From the NCBI RefSeq assembly GCF_045528445.1, contig NZ_JBGQQU010000038.1:1-20341 (forward strand): 20,341 bases of DNA. Direction: 5' to 3'. Made by a program: the position numbers and the translations under genes. This DNA comes from Desemzia sp045528445. Its GTDB lineage: Bacteria > Bacillota > Bacilli > Lactobacillales > Carnobacteriaceae. Positions 14,101-20,341 of the stretch are shown here, one piece after another; positions within the stretch are counted from its first letter, which is position 1; every line of letters begins with the position of its first letter. The notes beneath the pieces are model-generated. The model was not told where the DNA came from. It saw only the letters and a program-made list of their open reading frames with translations, and did no database searches.

Positions 14101-15513
14101 TTATTCAACAATGGAGACTTCGCGCGCGGTTTCTGAGATTCTCAGCGCTTTTTTACTTCGGGTATATCCTTCCAACTTAATTTTCCGTAGTTTCACCTGA
14201 TTCGCACGGTACTGAATAGAAATCGCAATCGGATCTTGTTCGTCTTGTCCTGCTTGTGCAAAAAAAGAATGAATGGCTACTCTTTGATAAGCTGAAACGA
14301 CTAATGCTCTCGGAGTTGATTTGACATATAAATCAGTGTATTGCGGCGAATCCGAGACTAAATAAGCAGCTCTGATTCCATAAGCAGATTGGGATTGGGT
14401 ATCTTCTCCTTGATGGTGGCCGATATGGCGAAAATTATACGAGCGATTGTCGTGATACGAATAATGCCCGATAATTTGTGTATCGGAAGCTGCTGAACTG
14501 GTTTCATGAGCTTTGATTTCTACACCACCAAAGCAAAAAGCCGTTCGATTATTTGCCAGCACCACATGCTGAGAACCGTCATCTACTTCAATGCCGTTTG
14601 AATTGGAAAAGCCTATTTTATGAGCTCTCCCACTTGGATGATGAAGATAGCTGTTCGTAATCAGCAAATCATCACTATGGTGAGTCGTAATCCCATCATC
14701 TCCAAAACCCGTCACTTCCACCTCATCCACCCAGACAAATCGACTTCCCAAAATCGAACGCCGGCCATCACCAAAATAATTGTACCGAATGGAAGTAATG
14801 TCTACTCCATGTAAGCCTGGATTGATGATCTTCACTTTTTTGATGTGTGCAAATTGAACATGTGCTAGTGTGATTCCGCTCGAAGTCGTTCCTCCAGCAG
14901 AGGTGCGTTCTTCTTTGGGAAGTCGTTCCACATTCCAATCCAATGTCATATGAGCGATCTCAATATGATGATTCCCTTTCAAACAATCTTTATTCGTTAG
15001 CAAGCGTTCTTTTTTTGGTGATTCGTCTGCTAAGATCAACACTGTTTCTTCTGTATCGGATCCTATTAAAGCAGTATAAGACGGCAGTTTTAATCCCCGA
15101 GTACAGAAAGTTCCTCCCGGCACAAAGACTCTTCTCCTACCATTCCCGATTGCCTGCCGGAAAGCTTCTGTACAGTCTGTTTGTCCATCACCGACCGCTC
15201 CAAAATCCGTTACAGAGACTTGTTCCAGTTCCGATAACTCTTTCATGGCTTGGGAAAACAGCCCTTTCCAATAAGGGCGGATCAATCCAGATTGATCGAT
15301 AGCAACAGGCGGTGCTATCGTGTAATCCCTTTTGGGCTTCGTCAATAATGGCAAATACAACAAATCTTGCCAGTTGATTTTTCTCTTTGGCAGACTGTTT
15401 AGTGAGCGAAATAATGCTTCCGTTCTTTGAATAGTTTTCCTTTTTTGTTTGTTGTCTAAATAATCCGGAAATTTTTCAGCTATCAACTCCTGAGTCACAG
15501 TAGAATGAGACAT
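14101..15513 (-). CDS. Right-handed beta-helix (pectate lyase superfamily) protein
   Basis: 470 residues without signal peptide or membrane segment. After a ~95-residue charged N-terminal part comes the Pectate_lyase_3 entry motif VTDFGAVGDGQTD (101-113), then many short beta-strand repeats rich in Asn, Gly, His and Asp, such as GFGDDGITTHHSDD and NSNGIEVDDGSQ, as in parallel beta-helix polysaccharide lyases and GH28-related proteins. It probably binds or cleaves an acidic or complex polysaccharide, but catalytic residues cannot be assigned. RBS AAAGGTG lies 8 bases before ATG 15513. A TATAAT (15559-15564, minus) may be its -10. It stands alone between two terminators. Lack of an export signal is odd for this fold and may point to a phage-derived or intracellular oligosaccharide role. 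Confidence 0.75.
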   Translation of the reverse strand: MSHSTVTQELIAEKFPDYLDNKQKRKTIQRTEALFRSLNSLPKRKINWQDLLYLPLLTKPKRDYTIAPPVAIDQSGLIRPYWKGLFSQAMKELSELEQVSVTDFGAVGDGQTDCTEAFRQAIGNGRRRVFVPGGTFCTRGLKLPSYTALIGSDTEETVLILADESPKKERLLTNKDCLKGNHHIEIAHMTLDWNVERLPKEERTSAGGTTSSGITLAHVQFAHIKKVKIINPGLHGVDITSIRYNYFGDGRRSILGSRFVWVDEVEVTGFGDDGITTHHSDDLLITNSYLHHPSGRAHKIGFSNSNGIEVDDGSQHVVLANNRTAFCFGGVEIKAHETSSAASDTQIIGHYSYHDNRSYNFRHIGHHQGEDTQSQSAYGIRAAYLVSDSPQYTDLYVKSTPRALVVSAYQRVAIHSFFAQAGQDEQDPIAISIQYRANQVKLRKIKLEGYTRSKKALRISETAREVSIVE

Positions 15514-15566
15514 CTTTTTCGCACCTTTCTTTTTACATCTCTCAGACTTCTTTCTGTCATTATAAC

Positions 15567-15608
15567 AAAAGAGGCGTTGAACAGCATTTCTGCTGTACCG
15601 CCTCTTTT
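15567..15608. terminator. Terminator between FMN reductase and beta-helix gene
   Basis: AAAAGAGGCG (15567-15576) pairs with CGCCTCTTTT (15599-15608), with an inner CAGC/GCTG pair. On the minus strand it closes the flavin operon. Confidence 0.85.
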
Positions 15609-15621
15609 TTATTCGTACTGA

Positions 15622-16188
15622 TTAGAATCCATACTCTGCTTCTTTTGCTTCTCTGATTTTTTGGTACGTTTCTGTCAACACTACTGTGTCTTCGATTAAA
15701 TTTTCAATGCGGAAATGGATGTCGTCGTTGATTAGTTCTTTACGGTAGATATCTTTTTCTTCAATAAAGACATAGCGCTGCACCACTTGGGCTTTCATAT
15801 AAGCCAAGATGGGTTTTATTTGTTGTTCAGCAATCAAATAATGTTTCGGAGAACCGGCTGTCACGATCACAGAGGCTACTTTATCTCTGAAAGCATTTTG
15901 CGGCAATAAGTCGAAGACATTTTTTAATGAGGCCGGGATAGACGCCTGAAAGATTGGTGATCCGATAATCAAAGCATCTGCAGCCATAATCGTTTTCGTG
16001 ATGTAACCCGTGTCCCCTTCATATTCCAAATAATTCCGTCCATCACTGAACTGCATATCGTATTCTGCTAAATCGATAAGAGTAGTTTCGATCTCCGGGT
16101 ATTTTTCTGATAATACGTTGATCGTATAATCCATGGCTACTCGAGTTTTAGTCCCCACATTCGAACCAGATAACAAGACTACATTCAT
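15622..16188 (-). CDS. NAD(P)H-dependent FMN reductase-like flavoprotein
   Basis: 188 residues with a flavodoxin-like fold. The phosphate-binding loop LLSGSNVGTKTR is at the N-terminus (5-16), and GSPIFQASIPASLKN (~77-91), the flavin-ring contact of the NADPH-dependent FMN reductase family, follows. ATG 16188 is preceded by TAGGAG, which also contains the stop of the upstream gene (11 bases between them). Paired with a luciferase-like monooxygenase, it most likely supplies reduced FMN to that enzyme, as in two-component flavin monooxygenases such as the SsuE/SsuD pair. The substrate of the system is unknown. Confidence 0.87.
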   Translation of the reverse strand: MNVVLLSGSNVGTKTRVAMDYTINVLSEKYPEIETTLIDLAEYDMQFSDGRNYLEYEGDTGYITKTIMAADALIIGSPIFQASIPASLKNVFDLLPQNAFRDKVASVIVTAGSPKHYLIAEQQIKPILAYMKAQVVQRYVFIEEKDIYRKELINDDIHFRIENLIEDTVVLTETYQKIREAKEAEYGF

Positions 16189-16199
16189 TTATTTCACTC

Positions 16200-17258
16200 C
16201 TATTTTTTCTTCGTGTATTTCTTAATCGCGGGTAAAATATCGTTGCCGATAATCTCAATATTCTTTTGCAATTTATCAAATGGAACTCCACCGAAGTCCA
16301 TTTGCGCAATGTAACGCTGGTGTCCAAATGTTTCGTATTGATACAAGATTTTTTCAATGATTTGTTGTGCACTACCAATATTCATCACATTTCGGGTATC
16401 TGCTCCCTGAGCAAATTGCTGCTTTGGATAGGGCGAGCCATTCACCAGCTGCAAGCCCTGATTGATATAGGGATATGCTTCTTTAAAGGCTTGTTGAGTG
16501 GTTTCTGCCACATAAAAGAATCCTGCCGTTGCGACAGGAAATTCTGCAGGTTCAAAACCTGAACGGCTAAGCGCTTCTCTGTAGGCGCGTATAGAAACCT
16601 CAAATGAACTGACTGGCCCCCCTAACATCGCTATAAACATGGGTACTCCAGCGAAACCAGCTTTGATGGCACTTTCTGGCGGTCCTCCAACTGCTCGCCA
16701 AAGCGGCAATGAACCCTTTACAGGCCTAGGAAGAATGTGGGCGTTTTTTAACGGTCTGCGGAAATTTCCTTCCCAATTGACAACTTCTTGCTCATTGATT
16801 TGCTTCAACAAGTCAAATTTTTCTTCAAATAATTCTTCGTAGTCTCTAAGGTCATACCCAAGCAAATCAAACAGACCGACTCTCGATGCACGACCTGCAA
16901 TGATTTCTGCACGTCCATTCGAAATGAGGTCCAATGTAGCAAAATCCTCATACACACGTACAGGATCTGAAGTGCTGATAATGGTTGAAGAGCTGGCGAT
17001 CTTAATTTTATTCGTGGCTTGGGCAATGGCTGCCAATACAACTGAATGTGCTTGAGTGGTAAAGTATTCTTGATGGCTTTCCCCGACACTGAAAAAATCT
17101 AATCCAGCTTGTTCTGCCAATTTAGCTAATTCAATGATTTCTTGAATCCGTTGTTCTGACGAGATACGCTTGCCTGTTGCAGGATCAGGAATGTGATCGC
17201 CTAATGTGTACAATCCAAATTCTAATCCCTGGCTGGGATCTATCCGGTATTTTTCCAT
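16200..17258 (-). CDS. Luciferase-like (LLM class) flavin-dependent monooxygenase
   Basis: 352 residues, a TIM-barrel of the bacterial luciferase superfamily: FGLYTLGDH start strand, VGESHQEYF, the conserved SSSTIISTSDPVRVYEDFAT segment and the GRAEIIAGR flavin-phosphate region. The start is ATG at 17258, with AAAGGAG 9 bases upstream; an upstream in-frame ATG at 17297 lacks a ribosome site. It is followed by the FMN reductase gene, so the two form a two-component oxygenase using reduced FMN and O2. Family members act on alkanesulfonates, nitrilotriacetate, aldehydes or other small molecules; the specificity is not readable here. Confidence 0.88.
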   Translation of the reverse strand: MEKYRIDPSQGLEFGLYTLGDHIPDPATGKRISSEQRIQEIIELAKLAEQAGLDFFSVGESHQEYFTTQAHSVVLAAIAQATNKIKIASSSTIISTSDPVRVYEDFATLDLISNGRAEIIAGRASRVGLFDLLGYDLRDYEELFEEKFDLLKQINEQEVVNWEGNFRRPLKNAHILPRPVKGSLPLWRAVGGPPESAIKAGFAGVPMFIAMLGGPVSSFEVSIRAYREALSRSGFEPAEFPVATAGFFYVAETTQQAFKEAYPYINQGLQLVNGSPYPKQQFAQGADTRNVMNIGSAQQIIEKILYQYETFGHQRYIAQMDFGGVPFDKLQKNIEIIGNDILPAIKKYTKKK

Positions 17259-17327
17259 ACTTTGTATCTCCTTTGATTTGTTCTTTATTTGTGTCAAGTT
17301 GCTTACTTTTTAGAAGTGTATTTTTAT

Positions 17328-17355
17328 ATTATATAGGAAAATCTATAAATTGTAA
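17328..17355 (-). promoter_or_regulatory. Promoter of the flavin monooxygenase operon
   Basis: Minus strand -35 TTACAA (17350-17355), a 16-base spacer, and -10 TATAAT (17328-17333). This gives a leader of about 60 bases. Confidence 0.65.
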
Positions 17356-17385
17356 GTATTTATTTTTGATTCTGCTGACAAAAGC

Positions 17386-17430
17386 AAAAAAAACTCAGAA
17401 AATTGATGCCAATTTTCTGAGAATTTTTTT
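17386..17430 (-). terminator. Terminator of the tex-sprT operon
   Basis: CTCAGAAAATT (17394-17404) pairs with AATTTTCTGAG (17411-17421) around GATGCC. An A-run precedes and a T-run follows, so it works for minus-strand transcripts and possibly both ways. Confidence 0.88.
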
Positions 17431-17441
17431 AGAAAAAGTTA

Positions 17442-17909
17442 TTAGACTTGTTGTTCTAGTCGTTCTGGTTTCAATTTCAGTTTTCCTCTGCAAACACCGC
17501 AACAATATTTTTGTGTATTCATTCTTCGTTTGCGGTAATATCTCTGAGCGCATTCTTTACACTCATAGATCCAAAAATGAGTTTTTTTAGGTTTGGCAAG
17601 AGATTTTACATACCGAGAGCCGCCGACTTGTTGGAGCAACAGCTTAAAGTCCGCATCACGATGTTGAAACCCTTTGTTCGCCAAATGTAAATGATAATGG
17701 CACAACTCATGCTTGATTACTCCTAAAAATTCCTCCATCCCAAATGTTTCAAAAACTTTGAGATTAAAATCCAAATCGTGACTTTCCAAATGATACCTTC
17801 CACCAGTTGTCCGTAACCGTTTATTGAAACTGGCTTTATGGTTGAAAGGTGCACCAAAATCTGTCAAAGAAATTTGTTCTACCAGCACTTGTAGTTCATC
17901 AGGACTCAA
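17442..17909 (-). CDS. SprT-family zinc metalloprotease-like protein
   Basis: 155 residues. A SprT-like domain carries the metal site HELCH (67-71) and the third ligand candidate H83 in QHRDADF. A C-terminal zinc ribbon with C117, C120, C137 and C140 follows. The SprT/Spartan fold cleaves DNA-protein crosslinks in eukaryotes; the role of the bacterial YdcK-type proteins is not settled. The start is TTG at 17909, 7 bases after AAGGAGG, and an N-terminal SPDELQ fits the family. It lies 43 bases downstream of tex in the same direction, a pairing common in Lactobacillales, and ends at the shared terminator. Confidence 0.88.
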   Translation of the reverse strand: MSPDELQVLVEQISLTDFGAPFNHKASFNKRLRTTGGRYHLESHDLDFNLKVFETFGMEEFLGVIKHELCHYHLHLANKGFQHRDADFKLLLQQVGGSRYVKSLAKPKKTHFWIYECKECAQRYYRKRRMNTQKYCCGVCRGKLKLKPERLEQQV

Positions 17910-17952
17910 CTGTACACCTCCTTATCATTTCAATCGTTTGAATGGTTGCTCT

Positions 17953-20130
17953 TTATTTCTGTGGATCCAACATGGTCAAGGAAATCCGACCTTTTTTCAC
18001 ATCGATTTGATCTACCCAAACGGTTACAATATCACCGACTGCTACGACATTAGTCGGGTGCTTAACAAATTTTTTGCTTAATTTGGAAATGTGTACTAAT
18101 CCATCTTGCTTCACACCAATATCCACAAAAGCTCCAAAATCAATGACGTTTCGCACAGTTCCCTCTAGTTTCATACCGGGTTGAATATCTTCCATTGACA
18201 ATACATCTTGGCGCAATAATGGAGCCGCCATGTCATCTCGTAAATCTCGGCCTGGTTTGACTAAAGCATCAATAATATCTTTTAAAGTTTCTTTCCCTAA
18301 CTCTGTCTTTGTAGCCAATTCATCCAAGTTTACACGAGATAAAGCTTCTTTAGCAGCTTCTGTTCCTACATCTTTTAAAGTTAAGCCAGTATATTCCAAA
18401 ACTTGCTCCGCTTCAGCATAAGATTCGGGGTGAATTCCGGTGTTGTCTAAGACATTTTTTCCACCAATAATACGCAAGAATCCAATAGCTTGCTCGTAAG
18501 CTTTAGGTCCTAGACGAGGAACCTTTTTCAATTGGTTTCGTTTTTCAAAACGGCCATTTTCTTCCCGATAGGATACAATATTTTTAGCCGTCGTTTTCGT
18601 TAATCCAGCCACTCGCTGCAATAAAGAAGTACTGGCTGTATTTACGTTTACTCCAACTTGGTTAACAGCTGTTTCAACCACAAAATCCAACTGCTCTTCT
18701 AAACGTTTTTGCGAAACATCGTGCTGGTATTGACCTACTCCAACCGATTTAGGGTCAATTTTCACCAATTCAGCCAATGGATCTTGCAAACGACGACCGA
18801 TACTTACCGCGCTTCGTTGTTCGACTTGTAAATTGGGAAACTCACTGCGCGCTTCATCACTTGCTGAGTAGACGGATGCTCCTGCTTCGTTGACGATCAC
18901 GTAAAACGTTTCTCGGTCCACTTGTTTCAAGTTTTCTGCTACAAAGGACTCTGATTCACGGCTAGCTGTTCCGTTCCCGATAGCCACCATTTCAACACCG
19001 AATTTTTCAATCATAGCTCTAAATTTAATAGCTGCTTCTTCACGTTGTCTTTGTCCAGCAGGTTTGTGTGGGTAAATCACATCAATATCCATTACTTTTC
19101 CTGTAGCGTCCACAATGGCTAATTTACAACCTGTACGATACGCAGGGTCGAACCCTAAAACAACTTTTCCTTTCAAAGGGGGTTGCAACAATAAGTTACG
19201 CAAATTCTCTCCAAATATCGCAATCGCTTGTTCATCGGCTGCTTCTGTTAAAGTAGAACGGATTTCACGTTCAATAGCGGGTCCAATAAACCGTTTGTAA
19301 CTGTCTACATACGCTTCTTGTAGATATGGAGCAGCCGTTGAAGATAAATCTTTCATAATTTGATTGATTAGATAAGAATAAATTCGGTTTTCATCAACTT
19401 CCAAAGTGACTTTTAGAATCTTCTCTTTTTCTCCACGATTCATCGCTAATACACGGTGCGATACTACTGATTTGATAGCCTCGCTGAAATCATAGTACAT
19501 TTCATAAACGCCTTTTTCGTCTGCTTCTTCATTTTTCGAAACTGAAACGATGCGTCCATTGTTGAAAGTGAAATCACGGATCCATTGACGGTAAGTTGGT
19601 TCGTCACCAAAAGATTCTGCCAGTATTTCGTGTGCTCCTGCTAGGGCATCTTCTGTTGTTACTACTTCCTGTTCTTCATCAATGTATTTTTCAGCTTCTG
19701 CGGTCACGTCGGTTTTTGGAAAAGACAGTAACCACTCTGCTAAAGGTTCTAACCCTTTTTCTTTAGCAATCGTAGCTTTAGTACGGCGTTTCTGCTTGAA
19801 TGGACGATACAAATCTTCTACTAATTGCATTTTATCCGCTTGTTTGATCTCTTTTCCCAATTCAGGAGTCAATTTGCCTTGTTCTTCAATCGAGTGAAGG
19901 ACATCGTTTTTACGTTTTTCTAAATTCTCCAGGTAAGTGTGTCGCTCTTCGATTTCGCGAATCTGTACTTCATCCAAAGTACCCGTCATTTCTTTTCGGT
20001 AACGAGCAATAAAAGGAACCGTATTTCCTTCACTCAATAAATTCAATACAGTAGTAATTTGTTTTTTTGAGTAAGCTGTCAATTCAGCATTTAATAATTC
20101 CAGTACACGATTTTCATTTGTTTCAGCCAT
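17953..20130 (-). CDS. tex: Tex-family RNA-binding transcription accessory protein
   Basis: 725 residues, full length. Domains in order: an N-terminal helical Tex domain, the YqgF/RNase H-like domain beginning near KVVLGFDPAYRTGCKLAI (~325), helix-hairpin-helix motifs (~500, NTASTSLLQRVAGL and following), and a C-terminal S1 RNA-binding domain (GTVRNVIDFGAFVDIG, ~645-715). Related to eukaryotic Spt6; binds nucleic acids and affects transcription and stress survival. The start is ATG at 20130, 9 bases after GGAGG; an upstream in-frame ATG at 20157 lies before the ribosome site. First gene of the tex-sprT unit. Confidence 0.95.
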   Translation of the reverse strand: MAETNENRVLELLNAELTAYSKKQITTVLNLLSEGNTVPFIARYRKEMTGTLDEVQIREIEERHTYLENLEKRKNDVLHSIEEQGKLTPELGKEIKQADKMQLVEDLYRPFKQKRRTKATIAKEKGLEPLAEWLLSFPKTDVTAEAEKYIDEEQEVVTTEDALAGAHEILAESFGDEPTYRQWIRDFTFNNGRIVSVSKNEEADEKGVYEMYYDFSEAIKSVVSHRVLAMNRGEKEKILKVTLEVDENRIYSYLINQIMKDLSSTAAPYLQEAYVDSYKRFIGPAIEREIRSTLTEAADEQAIAIFGENLRNLLLQPPLKGKVVLGFDPAYRTGCKLAIVDATGKVMDIDVIYPHKPAGQRQREEAAIKFRAMIEKFGVEMVAIGNGTASRESESFVAENLKQVDRETFYVIVNEAGASVYSASDEARSEFPNLQVEQRSAVSIGRRLQDPLAELVKIDPKSVGVGQYQHDVSQKRLEEQLDFVVETAVNQVGVNVNTASTSLLQRVAGLTKTTAKNIVSYREENGRFEKRNQLKKVPRLGPKAYEQAIGFLRIIGGKNVLDNTGIHPESYAEAEQVLEYTGLTLKDVGTEAAKEALSRVNLDELATKTELGKETLKDIIDALVKPGRDLRDDMAAPLLRQDVLSMEDIQPGMKLEGTVRNVIDFGAFVDIGVKQDGLVHISKLSKKFVKHPTNVVAVGDIVTVWVDQIDVKKGRISLTMLDPQK

Positions 20131-20180
20131 AATCTTCTTCCTCCCTATAATACACATACACCCTATTTTAGCATAAACAA

Positions 20181-20204
20181 AGAGAGAGTGGAGCAGAGCG
20201 TTTA
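20181..20204. repeat. Short dispersed intergenic motif, copy 2
   Basis: Second copy of the 24-base motif at 10918-10941 (central part GTGGAGCAGAGCGTTTA). Copy 1 is followed at once by a terminator hairpin. Here no hairpin follows, and the presumed insertion sequence begins some 30 bases on. Confidence 0.45.
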
Positions 20205-20232
20205 GACTACTGGCTATATATCGTTCGAACGT

Positions 20233-20341
20233 GATAATGTCCTAAGTAGGTCGAAGCATAAAATGTCCCAAAATGATAAAATAAAATCATGAAAAGGATA
20301 ATACTAACGATGAATGAAGATAAGAAATATAAAGTAATAAA
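20233..20341 (+). mobile_element. Left end of a probable ISNCY/IS1202-like insertion sequence
   Basis: The bases from about 20239 (TGTCCTAAGTAGGTCGAAGC and on to a second TGTCCC) look like a terminal region. They are followed by a short leader and the start of a transposase-like frame. The exact outer boundary cannot be fixed because the other end is outside the window. Family naming rests on resemblance of the first residues. Confidence 0.4.
20310..20341 (+). CDS. Transposase, N-terminal fragment cut by the window end
   Basis: The frame from ATG 20310 reads MNEDKKYKVI and runs off the window; an in-frame ATG at 20289 could add seven residues. This beginning resembles ISNCY (IS1202-type) transposases, which open with MNEDKKYEVIK-like sequence before a helix-turn-helix. 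AAAGGA lies 12 bases upstream of 20310. Only ten residues are visible, so the call is tentative. Confidence 0.4.
   Translation, partial: MNEDKKYKVI

Noticed and set aside
16148..17089. Minus-strand alternative frames inside the LLM monooxygenase gene
   Set aside because: Out-of-frame shadows of a full-length conserved enzyme.
17177..17590. 137-codon plus-strand frame over the monooxygenase start and sprT end
   Set aside because: Covers a promoter and a strong terminator antisense to two supported genes; composition is not protein-like.

Overview
The window comes from a low-GC Gram-positive bacterium of the order Lactobacillales. Carnobacteriaceae or Enterococcaceae fit best. This rests on strong AAGGAGG-type ribosome sites, TTG starts, PyrR-type attenuation, a Cys42-type NADH oxidase, and the Tex and SprT neighbours. 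The genus is inferred from general resemblance, not proven.

Left edge (1-505): the first ~127 bases look like the end of an IS3-family insertion sequence. It sits immediately behind a complete promoter, cre-like site and ribosome site that point left, so it appears to have cut off a catabolite-controlled gene at its start codon. A CPBP-family membrane protease gene follows (506-1249). It is convergent with a NADH oxidase gene (nox, 1364-2710, minus).

Island (2963-5590): an intact tRNA-Leu(GAG) gene (5526-5609, minus) has a 70-bp near-identical copy of its 3' part at 2963-3032. The two copies lie 2558 bp apart as direct repeats, the mark of site-specific integration into a tRNA gene. The very AT-rich segment between them carries only two overlapping genes. 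One encodes a DUF6414-like protein with a Gln-Glu repeat and a hydrophobic tail. The other encodes a single-module ClpB-like AAA+ ATPase. This pair matches the composition of the anti-phage system Dodola (DolA + DolB). No integrase is present.

Two-component/ABC locus (5692-10911): a NarL-type response regulator and a DesK/LnrJ-like kinase are divergent from an ABC ATPase and two ABC-2 permeases. The set and sizes resemble LnrJK-LnrLMN (linearmycin resistance) of Bacillus subtilis. A symmetric operator candidate lies between the two units.

Pyrimidine genes (10983-12675, minus): pyrF and pyrE form a small operon with its own consensus promoter, PyrR-binding RNA motif and intrinsic attenuator. 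A divergent MFS transporter (12797-14029) has its own good promoter.

Right part (14101-20130, all minus): a cytoplasmic right-handed beta-helix protein; a luciferase-like flavin monooxygenase followed by an NAD(P)H:FMN reductase-like protein; and a tex-sprT operon. The last ~100 bases look like the left end of an ISNCY/IS1202-like insertion sequence, with the transposase start cut by the window edge.
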